DNA of 49,096 bases from an uncultured Mycoplasmatota bacterium (GTDB lineage Bacteria; Bacillota_I; Bacilli_A; RF39; UBA660), in contig CAMKMS010000007.1 of the NCBI GenBank assembly GCA_946413985.1, positions 1 through 49,096 of the forward strand, in the 5' to 3' direction. Below, piece after piece: positions 26,433-35,036 of this stretch. The number at the start of each line of letters is the position of its first letter. Position 1 is the first letter of the stretch. Below the pieces are notes generated by a model. That model was not told where the DNA came from. It saw only the letters and a program-made list of their open reading frames with translations, and searched no databases. A program made the position numbers and the translations under genes.

Positions 26433-27937
26433 ATTATATAAATACAAAGAAAACTTTAAATAGATATATTAATGCTAGAATACCTTTAATAGTACTAAAT
26501 ACAATTGAAAAAACTAGAGCAATTAATTTATTAAAAGAAATAAGTTCTGAAAACAATATTAGTATGAAAATACATTCTATGTCTAAAGGATTTAGCAACT
26601 TAAATACAGGTGAATCATTTAGTAATGATAAATTATTTATATCTTCACTTGATTATATATCAAATGAACTTCAAACAGCTGTAAATAAAATATATATTTT
26701 AAGTGATACAGAAGATTTAGATATAGAAAGCTTAACATCAAAATATTTATGTGATTTAACTACACTTGCTGAAAACAAATCTTCAGTTATTATAGCTATT
26801 ACATCTTCAAGTATTTGGCCTACTCTACAAAGACAAGGAATGAGAATAGATTTAGATCTTCCAGACTTAAATGAAATATACCATATAATTATTGAAACAT
26901 TAAAACCATATCAAAATTCACTTCTAATTGAATGGAATAAAGATGATGTTAAAGATGCATCTAATACTCTACTTGGTTTATCAAGCATAGAAATTAAAAA
27001 TGTTTTATCAACATTAATAGCCAAAGGCTCAATTATTAAAAATGATTTAATTGATTTAAAATATGCCAAAGATAAATTATTCTCAAATATAAATGGATTA
27101 GAAAAAATATTTGTTGAAAATAATCTAACTTTTGGTGGACTAGATATTTTAAAAAGTTGGTTAAATGAAAAAGAAAAATTACTTACTTCAAATAAAAAAG
27201 AAGAAATGCAAAAAAGAGGCATTAAACCTCCTAAAGGAATATTACTATTAGGTGTTCCTGGATGTGGAAAATCTCTTGCTGCAAAAGCCATTTCACTTAA
27301 ATGGAAAAGACCACTTTATAGATTAGATTTTTCAACTATACAAGGAAAATATGTTGGTCAAAGTGAAAATCAACTAAAAGAAGCTTTAGATACAGCTGAA
27401 CATGTTAGTCCTTGTATATTATGGATTGATGAAATAGAAAAAGGACTATCTGGCGTTAATGATTCAACTGGAATTACACAAAGATTAATTGGCCAATTTC
27501 TATTTTGGCTACAAGAATCAAAAAAAGATGTATTTGTAGTAGCAACAGCAAACGATATATCTTCTCTTCCACCAGAACTATTAAGAAAAGGTAGATTTGA
27601 TGAATTATTCTTTATAGATTTGCCAAATTCAAATGAAAGAAAAGAAATAATTACACTATATTTAACTAAATATTTTAATTATCATATAGAAGATACAATA
27701 CTAAATAATTTAGTAAATTTAAGTGAAAATTATTCTTCTTCTGATATAGAATCAACCCTAAGAGATCTTGCCTACTCTTCAATTTCAGATAACAAACAAA
27801 TAAATGATGAAAATATTATAAAAGCATTTAGTAATTCTATTTCTATTTATAAAACTAATAAAGAAAAAATAGATATAATTAGAACATGGGCAAAAGATAG
27901 AACTAAAAAAGCTTCAACTGAAATATTTACAGCATAA
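26429..27937 (+). CDS. Ycf46-like AAA+ ATPase
   Basis: 502 residues. The N-terminal half (1-240) resembles the non-catalytic domain of Ycf46-type proteins (start RYINARIPLIVLNT; later VIIAITSSSIWPTLQRQG). The AAA+ core has Walker A GVPGCGKS (about 275-282), pore-region-like GKYVGQSENQLKEAL, Walker B CILWIDEIEKGL (about 329-340), sensor-1 VVATAND and an arginine-finger region LRKGRFDE. All core motifs are intact. Ycf46-type ATPases occur in cyanobacteria, plastids and many bacteria; the substrate is generally unclear. Here it ends a three-gene coupled operon and is followed by a strong bidirectional terminator. Catalytic ability is well supported; its target is unknown. Confidence 0.88.
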   Translation: MNYINTKKTLNRYINARIPLIVLNTIEKTRAINLLKEISSENNISMKIHSMSKGFSNLNTGESFSNDKLFISSLDYISNELQTAVNKIYILSDTEDLDIESLTSKYLCDLTTLAENKSSVIIAITSSSIWPTLQRQGMRIDLDLPDLNEIYHIIIETLKPYQNSLLIEWNKDDVKDASNTLLGLSSIEIKNVLSTLIAKGSIIKNDLIDLKYAKDKLFSNINGLEKIFVENNLTFGGLDILKSWLNEKEKLLTSNKKEEMQKRGIKPPKGILLLGVPGCGKSLAAKAISLKWKRPLYRLDFSTIQGKYVGQSENQLKEALDTAEHVSPCILWIDEIEKGLSGVNDSTGITQRLIGQFLFWLQESKKDVFVVATANDISSLPPELLRKGRFDELFFIDLPNSNERKEIITLYLTKYFNYHIEDTILNNLVNLSENYSSSDIESTLRDLAYSSISDNKQINDENIIKAFSNSISIYKTNKEKIDIIRTWAKDRTKKASTEIFTA

Positions 27938-27938
27938 T

Positions 27939-27965
27939 AAAAAACGAGTTAACTCGTTTTTTTAT
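27939..27965 (+). terminator. Bidirectional terminator between ATPase and purine permease
   Basis: AAAACGAGTT/AACTCGTTTT is a perfect palindrome flanked by A on the left and T on the right, serving the convergent genes on both strands. Confidence 0.8.
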
Positions 27966-27970
27966 TATTA

Positions 27971-29482
27971 TTAAAGAACTGTTGGAACTAAGAAATAAAT
28001 CATAAATAATATAAATACTATTAAAGTAACTATTGATATATCTGTTTTAGGTTTTACTTTAATTTTTCCCAACTTATAACTTATTAAATCTGTTAAATAA
28101 ATAATTCCATTTACAAGTACATAAGTAATAATACCCATTCCTATTCCTTTAGTAATTGAATATGCAAGTAACATAGTTATTATTGTCATAAATGCAGGTA
28201 GAGCATTTTTTATATTTGTAAAATCAACTTTAATTACATTACTCATCATAACTACACCTACATAAATAAGTGCACATGCAGCTGATGCACTAGGAATAAA
28301 TGCAAATATTGGAAGTAAGAATATTGAAAGCAAGAATAAAATTGCTACAACTAATGCTGTAAGACCAGTTCTTCCACCAACACTTACTCCTGTCCCACTT
28401 TCAACAAATGTTGTAACAGTACTTGTACCACAAACACTACCAGCTACAGTTGCAATACTATCAGCATACATCATCTTATCATAATTAATTGGTTTTTCAT
28501 CTTCATCCATTAAATTTGTAGTTGAACAGCAACCAATTACAGTTCCCATGGTATCAAACATATCAATCATAGAAAATGTAATTATTAACATTAAAACTGA
28601 CATAATTGATCCTTCTGGAAAATTAAATCCCCCTTTAAATACTGATAAAAATACAGTATTATCTCCACTAAAGAAAGCACTAATATTCTCCCAGAATTTC
28701 CAACTAATTCCTGGAACCTTTCCACTTAATACGCTTAAATCAGCAACTCCAAGTGGAATAGCAAGTATTGTTGAAGCTATAATTCCTATTATAACTGAAC
28801 CTTTTACTTTATAATGAGATAAAACTCCAATTACAAGTAAACCAAATATACATACCATTGCATGACAAGCTATACCACCTTTAGCCCATAATTCATAATT
28901 ATTAAAATCAACCATTTGTAAAAGTGTAAATTGATTATCAGTAATAATATGAGCATTCTGAAGACCAATAAAAGCAATAAATAAACCAATACCTACAGAA
29001 ATACTAGTTCTAATAGAAACAGGTATTCCTTCAAATATTTTTTCTCTTAAAGATAACATTTTACCAGTCTTTTTATTTTTACCATATGGAATAAATGATA
29101 ACATCAAGAATATTATTCCACTAATAAATACAATTGCCATTGCATTTGAATAAGAATATGCAAATCCCATCGCACCACCAATGATTGTACCAATCATTGC
29201 ATTTAATCCCATACCTGGTGCTTGAGCAAGAGGCATACGAGCAAGTAAAGCCATAAGAAGTGTTCCAATAAATGCTCCTATAGCAGTAGCTATGAATACA
29301 CTAGAAAATCTAGGATCACTAACACCACCCCACAAGATATTATTTGGATTAACTATCAAGATATAAGCCATTGCAAGAAATGTTGTTATACCTGCAAACA
29401 CTTCAATTCTAATAGAAGACTTTCTTTCACTAAGTTCAAAGAATTTATCAAGTTTACAAGCATCTTTCTTTTTGTTTTTCAT
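27971..29482 (-). CDS. NCS2-family purine permease under a purine riboswitch
   Basis: 503 residues from the ATG at 29482, chosen for its AAAGGAAAGG ribosome site; a longer frame from 29527 runs into the riboswitch terminator and is rejected. About 12 membrane helices with family signatures: RIEVFAGITTFLAMAYILIVNP, APGMGLNAMIGTI, SISVGIGLFIAFIGLQNA, SMIDMFDTMGTVIG and TVTTFVESGTGVSVGGRTGL. These match the guanine/hypoxanthine-type (PbuG/PbuO) permeases of COG2252. It imports purine bases by proton symport, to feed the Hpt enzyme encoded at 36614-37129. The guanine-class riboswitch in its leader should shut it off when guanine or hypoxanthine is plentiful. Confidence 0.92.
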   Translation of the reverse strand: MKNKKKDACKLDKFFELSERKSSIRIEVFAGITTFLAMAYILIVNPNNILWGGVSDPRFSSVFIATAIGAFIGTLLMALLARMPLAQAPGMGLNAMIGTIIGGAMGFAYSYSNAMAIVFISGIIFLMLSFIPYGKNKKTGKMLSLREKIFEGIPVSIRTSISVGIGLFIAFIGLQNAHIITDNQFTLLQMVDFNNYELWAKGGIACHAMVCIFGLLVIGVLSHYKVKGSVIIGIIASTILAIPLGVADLSVLSGKVPGISWKFWENISAFFSGDNTVFLSVFKGGFNFPEGSIMSVLMLIITFSMIDMFDTMGTVIGCCSTTNLMDEDEKPINYDKMMYADSIATVAGSVCGTSTVTTFVESGTGVSVGGRTGLTALVVAILFLLSIFLLPIFAFIPSASAACALIYVGVVMMSNVIKVDFTNIKNALPAFMTIITMLLAYSITKGIGMGIITYVLVNGIIYLTDLISYKLGKIKVKPKTDISIVTLIVFILFMIYFLVPTVL

Positions 29483-29510
29483 AAAACAAACCTTTCCTTT
29501 CTGGAAAATA

Positions 29511-29537
29511 AAAAATCTTACGATCATGCTGTAAGAC
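29511..29537 (-). terminator. Riboswitch-controlled terminator
   Basis: Minus strand: TCTTAC pairs with GTAAGA around AGCATGATC and is followed by six T residues. The segment ATAGTC just upstream of and overlapping its 5' arm can instead pair with GACTAT of the aptamer, giving a competing antiterminator. Confidence 0.8.
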
Positions 29538-29566
29538 TATAAATTCTAAGATGAAAAACATATCAT

Positions 29567-29633
29567 GTCATAGTCCATTCATTTATGGTGAATTGGTAGA
29601 AACGCTTAAACCATATTATTAAGCTTATATGAC
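29567..29633 (-). ncRNA. Purine riboswitch aptamer, guanine/hypoxanthine class
   Basis: Minus strand: the 67-base element starts GTCATATAA and ends GGACTATGAC, closing a P1 helix. It contains the conserved ATATGG, TTTCTACC (J2/3) and CCATAAATG loop segments and the GACTAT element before P1. The base equivalent to position 74 is C, which is diagnostic for guanine/hypoxanthine rather than adenine. Ligand binding should hold P1, free the ATAGTC segment to form the terminator and stop transcription of the permease. Confidence 0.9.
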
Positions 29634-29734
29634 AATCTACTTTCCACCTTAATTATAATTATAAAATGAATAAAATTCAATAATTGAAAGAATTCAATAT
29701 TAATGATATAATTATATAAATAAGGAAGTAAAGT

Positions 29735-30226
29735 ATGAAAAAGGGAACAGAAATAATTATTGCTATTATTGTAATATTATTGATAATTATATTAGGATTA
29801 GAAATATTTTTTATACCAAAAATAAAAGACAAAATGAATCAAAAAGAAGATGTAAATAATACTACTGATTTAATTGGATATGTAGTTAATACAAATTATA
29901 TAGAAAGAATGACTAATCCAGTTGTAGTAACAAATATAATAGAATTAAACAATTTCTTAGATAGAATAAATAGTAAAGATGTATTAACAAAATATAATGG
30001 TGTATATTTTGAAAAAAATAATTTAGCTCTTGCATATATGATATCTAATAATTCTTCTCAAGCACCAATATATGATACTTCAAATGTTGAAGGAAACACA
30101 GTTAATATTTATTATTCAATAGATTTATTTGGAATAGGCGCTACTGTTATGGGAGGACATATTATAGTTGTAGAAGTCCCAAAAAAAGTAACAAAAGCCG
30201 TTCTACATAATACTTCATTCAAATAA
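29735..30226 (+). CDS. Uncharacterised membrane-anchored protein (163 aa)
   Basis: An AAGGAAG ribosome site precedes the ATG. One N-terminal membrane helix (about residues 6-30) is followed by an outer domain of about 120 residues with VVVTNIIELNNFLDRINS and a late HIIVVEVPKKVTKAV strand. There is no lipobox or sorting motif, so the helix is probably an uncleaved anchor. The outer part alternates strand and helix and may resemble small protease-inhibitor-like or PrcB_C-type domains (the VVEVPKK ending is suggestive), but this is weak. Monocistronic, with terminator. Confidence 0.75.
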   Translation: MKKGTEIIIAIIVILLIIILGLEIFFIPKIKDKMNQKEDVNNTTDLIGYVVNTNYIERMTNPVVVTNIIELNNFLDRINSKDVLTKYNGVYFEKNNLALAYMISNNSSQAPIYDTSNVEGNTVNIYYSIDLFGIGATVMGGHIIVVEVPKKVTKAVLHNTSFK

Positions 30227-30258
30227 AAATATCTAAAATTAATTAGATATTTTTTTTA
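30225..30258 (+). terminator. Terminator after the 163-aa membrane protein
   Basis: AAAAATATCTAA pairs with TTAGATATTTTT around a six-base loop; T tract follows. It overlaps the end of the interrupted minus-strand ORF. Confidence 0.8.
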
Positions 30259-30734
30259 AGCCTTAATTGATTTTTTAATTCCCTATTAACTGCTATAAAT
30301 TCTAATAATATATTATTCATATCACTTGAATCATCAAATTTTTTCATATCAGCACTTATAAAACTGGGATTCATTTTAAAATATTCTTCTATCTCAATTT
30401 TATCATTCATTAATGTTGAATAATAAACGTTTTTATCCTTTGAAAATATAATATCAGAAGTAATAACTACTCCATCACTTTTAATAACTCTTTCAAACAG
30501 CTTTGTTTGAAAAACAAAGTTAATTTAGTTTCCATTTTCATTAACAATAGCATTAATATTAAAAACAGTATTATTATTACAATAAGCTTCTTCATACAAT
30601 AGATAATAATCATGATCATCATTATTAACAAAATCACTTGTCTCATCTAAATTAACCATAGTAAAAACAGCTTTATATTCATTTTTATCTTTTTCATAGG
30701 AAGCATAATTTGAATTACTTTCTAATTCTACCAT
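30243..30734 (-). pseudogene. ORF broken by one in-frame TAA
   Basis: A 69-residue frame (start 30734, MVELESNSNYASYEK) ends at TAA 30525-30527, but the same frame stays open for 93 more codons to a TAA at 30243. The second half is protein-like (FERVIKSDGVVITSDIIF, then EIEEYFKMNPSFISADMKKFDD) with the same Asp/Lys/Glu/Asn composition. Without the internal stop it would be a single soluble protein of about 163 residues. A perfect 8-bp hairpin (30501-30519) follows the stop. No ribosome site or start was seen for the second half. It follows the L,D-transpeptidase gene in the same operon. Nonsense mutation is the simplest explanation; readthrough is an alternative. The family is not recognised. 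Confidence 0.6.
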
Positions 30735-30749
30735 AATAAACCACTTTCT

Positions 30750-31688
30750 TTAATCATAAATATTTACGGCAGTACCTATTTCTACTCTTTTATATAATTT
30801 TTCCATATTATCAGTTGGCATGTTAACACAACCATGAGATCCATCTTTTATATAAATATTACCACCAAATTTATCTCTCCATGAAGCATCATGAATTCCA
30901 TATAATCTTCCAATAAATGCAATCCAATAATCTACATGATCTAAAAAGTCAGAACCCTGTAGCCAAACATCTGCTTTTTTACTCAAAACTTTATAATGAC
31001 CCGTAGGTGTACCATTTTTTATACCAGTAACAACATCTGATGTTAATATTAATTTGTTATTTTCATAATAATATAATTTTTGTTCACTAATAAATACATC
31101 TATTCTTGCATTATTACTTCCATTATAAACAGGTTTGTCTTTAACAATAACAGTAATTGATTTAACAGTTTCATTGCCACTTGAATCTTTAACACTAACA
31201 TCTATTTTATATTTTCCTGCTTTTTTAGTACTAATATTTTTATCATAAACTACACTTTTAGTAAGATCTCCATCTATATTATCAGTTGCTGTTATCTTCC
31301 CTACTTTTATTGTTCCATCAGTGTATATAGTTACTTTTTCTTTAGCTAAATTTAATTCTGGAGGAATATTGTCTATTACAATAACTTCTCTTTCAAGTTC
31401 TTTATTAATAAATGATTTCTTATACGAATACTTAACCGTATAATTACCAGGAACATCACTATTTACATTACTTGTAACTTTTACTTCATCACTAACATCC
31501 ATCCATAACAATTTGGCCTTAACACCCTCATCTTTATATTCATCATTAATATTAATTTTAGTAATACTTTCTCCATTTAATTTCATATCGAATGGAAATG
31601 TATTAAAATCTATTAAATAAATGCATAACAAAATACCAATAACTATTATTAAGAAAACCATTAATATTATTAACCTTTTTTTATTCAT
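30750..31688 (-). CDS. L,D-transpeptidase (YkuD) with Ig-like repeats
   Basis: 312 residues. An N-terminal membrane helix (about 5-27) is followed by two Ig-like domains of the DUF5011/HYR type (DEGVKA, PGNYTVKYSYK, then TATDNIDGD and AGKYKIDVSVKDSSGNE; about 35-185). A YkuD catalytic domain follows (about 195-311) with HDAS and SHGCVNM; the active cysteine is Cys287 with His285. It should form 3-3 peptidoglycan cross-links or attach proteins to the wall, acting outside the membrane. An AAGGAG ribosome site supports the start. It follows the 358-residue gene by 23 bases and is followed by the interrupted ORF. All catalytic residues are present. Confidence 0.92.
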   Translation of the reverse strand: MNKKRLIILMVFLIIVIGILLCIYLIDFNTFPFDMKLNGESITKININDEYKDEGVKAKLLWMDVSDEVKVTSNVNSDVPGNYTVKYSYKKSFINKELEREVIVIDNIPPELNLAKEKVTIYTDGTIKVGKITATDNIDGDLTKSVVYDKNISTKKAGKYKIDVSVKDSSGNETVKSITVIVKDKPVYNGSNNARIDVFISEQKLYYYENNKLILTSDVVTGIKNGTPTGHYKVLSKKADVWLQGSDFLDHVDYWIAFIGRLYGIHDASWRDKFGGNIYIKDGSHGCVNMPTDNMEKLYKRVEIGTAVNIYD

Positions 31689-31711
31689 TTTTACTCCTTA
31701 ACATATTCAAA

Positions 31712-32788
31712 TTATTTTCTAGTTTTTGAAAAATCAACTTCTATTACTTTTCCTTCATTGTTTTCTTCTTCTTTATTCCCAAATAAAGTTTCAACTATTA
31801 TTTTTTTAACATTTGAATAAATAATTCTATTTTTTAAGTTTTCTAAAGACTTTCTAAAAGCTTTTTCATCTCTTTCACTATTATTTAAATTATAATCTTC
31901 CAAAGTATATCCAAGATACATTGCTATTTTTGAAGTAATACCAAGTTCTTTTCCAATATAATAATATAATTCATCTTCTTCCATAGTACATTCTATATAA
32001 TGCTTTTGCATATATTCATGCACTTTATCAAACATAACTTCATAATCATATGATTCTTCTTCATTAACATAATATTTCCATCTTCTCTGTATATGTTTTA
32101 TTCTCTCTTCAAAATCTTTTAATACTCCTTTATGAACAGAAACATAGTCTGCTAGTAAAACATCATATCTTCTTAAAAAATCAATCATATATTTTACTAT
32201 TCCAATTTTATCTATCTCACTTGGATTATTAAATTCTTTATGTAATATTTCTTCAAAATCTTGTATAGTATCTTCAAACAGACTATTAATAAATTGTACA
32301 GTCATTTCCTCTAATGCATCTTCTCTAGAATTGAATATTTCTTCTAATATTATAAATCCTAATCCAAATCTAGGATCTGTTCCATTTTCCCTTAATAGTT
32401 CTATACTAAGTATTTCAGTCATATAAACTGCTAATAGTTTTATTCTATATTTAGCAAATAAATACTCGTCTTTCTTTTCTAGTATTTTACTCATTTTAAC
32501 ACAAATACTTGCTAAATCTGCTTGGTTATGATTAGCATATATATAATTTGAACCAACTTCATCAATAAATTTTATATCACTACTATATTTATTAATCAAA
32601 AAACTAACAAAATCATAATTTTGCTTAACACTTTCTGAGCAAAGATTATACATATTTTTATCATTACTTGCAACAATTACTTGCTTCATAAAAATAGGAT
32701 TATTTTCTAGTTCATCTACATTATAACCCTCTAAATCTTCTCCATTAATATATTTGTTTATTAATTCTAAATTATATTCCATATACAC
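31712..32788 (-). CDS. Uncharacterised helical protein (358 aa)
   Basis: The likely start is GTG at 32788 (AAAGGA site 4 bases before) or ATG at 32782. The protein is acidic, Tyr/Ile/Leu-rich and mostly helical, without membrane helices. Phrases such as LENNPIFMKQVIVASNDKNMY and FAKYRIKLLAVYMTEIL suggest helical repeats, but no family is recognised. It is the first gene of an operon with the L,D-transpeptidase 23 bases downstream. Being cytoplasmic it could regulate wall remodelling, but that rests only on gene order. Confidence 0.75.
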   Translation of the reverse strand: MYMEYNLELINKYINGEDLEGYNVDELENNPIFMKQVIVASNDKNMYNLCSESVKQNYDFVSFLINKYSSDIKFIDEVGSNYIYANHNQADLASICVKMSKILEKKDEYLFAKYRIKLLAVYMTEILSIELLRENGTDPRFGLGFIILEEIFNSREDALEEMTVQFINSLFEDTIQDFEEILHKEFNNPSEIDKIGIVKYMIDFLRRYDVLLADYVSVHKGVLKDFEERIKHIQRRWKYYVNEEESYDYEVMFDKVHEYMQKHYIECTMEEDELYYYIGKELGITSKIAMYLGYTLEDYNLNNSERDEKAFRKSLENLKNRIIYSNVKKIIVETLFGNKEEENNEGKVIEVDFSKTRK

Positions 32789-32844
32789 ACCATTTCCTTT
32801 TATATTATATCATATTTGTGTTATAATTTAATAGTAGGTGATTT

Positions 32845-35007
32845 ATGAAAAAGATATATTTACTTATTTTTTTATTATTATTTTCAATTACACCATTAAA
32901 AACAAAGGCATTAACTGAAGATGAAGCAAGAAGTGTCATAACAAATTATGCTAATTATCTTTATGAAAATAAAAAAGATGAAATTGTTTATGTATCTCCA
33001 AAAGAAGTACAACAACAAAAGATATTTTTAGGATATACAACAAAGAATAATAAATATGCTATGGATTGTAATGCATTTGTAGGTTTTGTAATATATAATG
33101 CTTTTCAAATACAAGCTGATAGTAATGGTAAAATACCAAATGGTGAATTAACTACAGCTGGAAGACCTGCTTTAAATGGTATTAATGGATGGTCTAGTCA
33201 TAGTTCTTTATACGATTCTAAAAGATACATGTTAAAACAAGGAGAAACAATTCAAAAAGCTGTAAAAAGAATTGATTTAAAAAGTAAACTTAAACCAGGA
33301 GATTTAATAGCGGTAGTTGGCTTTTCTAGTAGTTCTTATGCTAGTGAAAGTGAAGCTAATAAATCAGCTCATATTATGCTTTATCTAGGAGATGGAAAGT
33401 ACATTCATAATGCAAGTGCTGGAGTAAAAATAAATGATTTATCAAATATTTCATATGGTAGTCGTGTTGGTTCATCTTTCCCTGATAGTAAAGGAAATAT
33501 GGGACCACATGGAGCTATTACAGTTTTAACACTTCAAAATTTTGATAAAATATCACAAGATGCTTTAAATGGTTTTAGATTTCCAACTGGAGATGGACAA
33601 TTAAAAATAGAAAAAACAACTAGTTCTAACCCATGCAAGCAAAATGTTATACCTGGTCACTATGAACTAATCCCAGGAATAAAATTATGTGAAAGAAATG
33701 ATGTTGCTAAAATTGTAAAAATTATTAATACAGTTCTTACAATTATTAGAGTTGTTGTTCCAATATTACTAATAATAAGTATAATGATAAAATTAGTTCA
33801 TGTGGTTTACTATCAAGAAGATTTTGATAATTATAAAAAAGCAATTGTTACTAATATAATAGCTGCAATACTTGTATTTTTAATACCAACATTTGTTAAT
33901 GTTATAATGCAAATTTCATCTGTAAATATAAGCTTTGATGAATGTGTACAAGATGCACAAAATCCTAAAAATCCATATGTTTGGGTTGATAGTCAATCAA
34001 CTAATCCAGATTGTAATGAATCAACTAATCCAGAGGGACAAAATGATGGAGATAATAATACTAACACCGATGAATATAGTAAAACTGGTACTTATATTAC
34101 ACTTTCAAACACTGGTGTAACTGGTTATTACTTTTCAAATACAAAACAAACGCTTACTAGTAGTGATAGTAGATGGATACCATCAACAAAAAATAAAATA
34201 GATTTTAACCTACTTCCTGGTAAATATTATGTATATATTAGAACAAATAATGGTATAAAAGAAAAAGAAATAAATGTTTCAACTAAAGATATTGTAGTTA
34301 CATTTCACAATGATAGTGTAAGTATGTTAACTACTTCAATTGATGAATTCTTATTAAGTAAAGGTTCTTCATTAACCGAATTTAATGAAGCAATAGCAAG
34401 AAGTGTATATATAGCTGGTGGTAGCAATAAAAATGGTGCCGCAGCAGCAGCACTTGCATTATCACAAATATTATATAATAAATATAGAGTTAGAATTCCT
34501 TATGGTCATACTAAAGGAGACCATATAGTTGTTGGAGTTCCAAATACTTGGGGAGCAAAAAGTGTAAGATCTGATGATAAACAAATTGGATTTACTAATC
34601 AAGGAATTCACTGTGGAGGATTTGTTTCTTGGGCATACACTCAAGCTAACTTTAAAATGAGCTCTGGTATTGGTTCTTCTAAGCAATTATGTAGTTGGGG
34701 ATATTCAAAAATTTATAAAATGAATTCAAGTAGTCGTGGTAATATTGGAGATGTTGCTACTATTGTTAAAGAATGTGATAAAAGTGGACACGTTGGTATT
34801 ATAGTTGCTATGGATGATAATGGTTTCTATGTAGTTGAATCTAATGTTAAAACTGATACAGTTAATGGTAATAGAAAAATAAAAGATTATATAGGAATTG
34901 TAACTACATATGAAACATTTAGTGATACTAGATTTAAATCATATTTAGATATGACATCAACAATAAATAGTAAACTAAAAAGTTCAAGTTTAAGTTCTGG
35001 TTTTTAA
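32845..35007 (+). CDS. Double NlpC/P60-like cysteine peptidase with central membrane module
   Basis: 720 residues. A signal peptide (about 1-22) leads to a first NlpC/P60-like domain (about 25-245) with Cys75 in MDCNAFVGFV and His176 in SAHIMLYLGDG. Next comes a two-helix membrane module (about 288-358) bracketed by Cys282 and Cys367. A Thr/Asn-rich linker and an Ig-like strand region (about 400-490) precede a second NlpC/CHAP-like domain (about 510-700) with Cys590 in HCGGFVSWAY and His649 in GHVGIIV. Both catalytic dyads appear intact. Enzymes of this family cut peptidoglycan stem peptides. Both peptidase domains should face outward, with the loop between helices inside. The membrane module recurs in the MBL protein at 47047-48345. 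Monocistronic with terminator. Confidence 0.85.
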   Translation: MKKIYLLIFLLLFSITPLKTKALTEDEARSVITNYANYLYENKKDEIVYVSPKEVQQQKIFLGYTTKNNKYAMDCNAFVGFVIYNAFQIQADSNGKIPNGELTTAGRPALNGINGWSSHSSLYDSKRYMLKQGETIQKAVKRIDLKSKLKPGDLIAVVGFSSSSYASESEANKSAHIMLYLGDGKYIHNASAGVKINDLSNISYGSRVGSSFPDSKGNMGPHGAITVLTLQNFDKISQDALNGFRFPTGDGQLKIEKTTSSNPCKQNVIPGHYELIPGIKLCERNDVAKIVKIINTVLTIIRVVVPILLIISIMIKLVHVVYYQEDFDNYKKAIVTNIIAAILVFLIPTFVNVIMQISSVNISFDECVQDAQNPKNPYVWVDSQSTNPDCNESTNPEGQNDGDNNTNTDEYSKTGTYITLSNTGVTGYYFSNTKQTLTSSDSRWIPSTKNKIDFNLLPGKYYVYIRTNNGIKEKEINVSTKDIVVTFHNDSVSMLTTSIDEFLLSKGSSLTEFNEAIARSVYIAGGSNKNGAAAAALALSQILYNKYRVRIPYGHTKGDHIVVGVPNTWGAKSVRSDDKQIGFTNQGIHCGGFVSWAYTQANFKMSSGIGSSKQLCSWGYSKIYKMNSSSRGNIGDVATIVKECDKSGHVGIIVAMDDNGFYVVESNVKTDTVNGNRKIKDYIGIVTTYETFSDTRFKSYLDMTSTINSKLKSSSLSSGF

Positions 35008-35036
35008 AAAAAGATTGGAAAATCCAATCTTTTTTA
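35006..35036 (+). terminator. Bidirectional terminator after the NlpC/P60-like gene
   Basis: AAAAGATTGGA pairs with TCCAATCTTTT around a short A loop; T tract on the plus side and A tract on the other serve both convergent genes. Confidence 0.85.
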
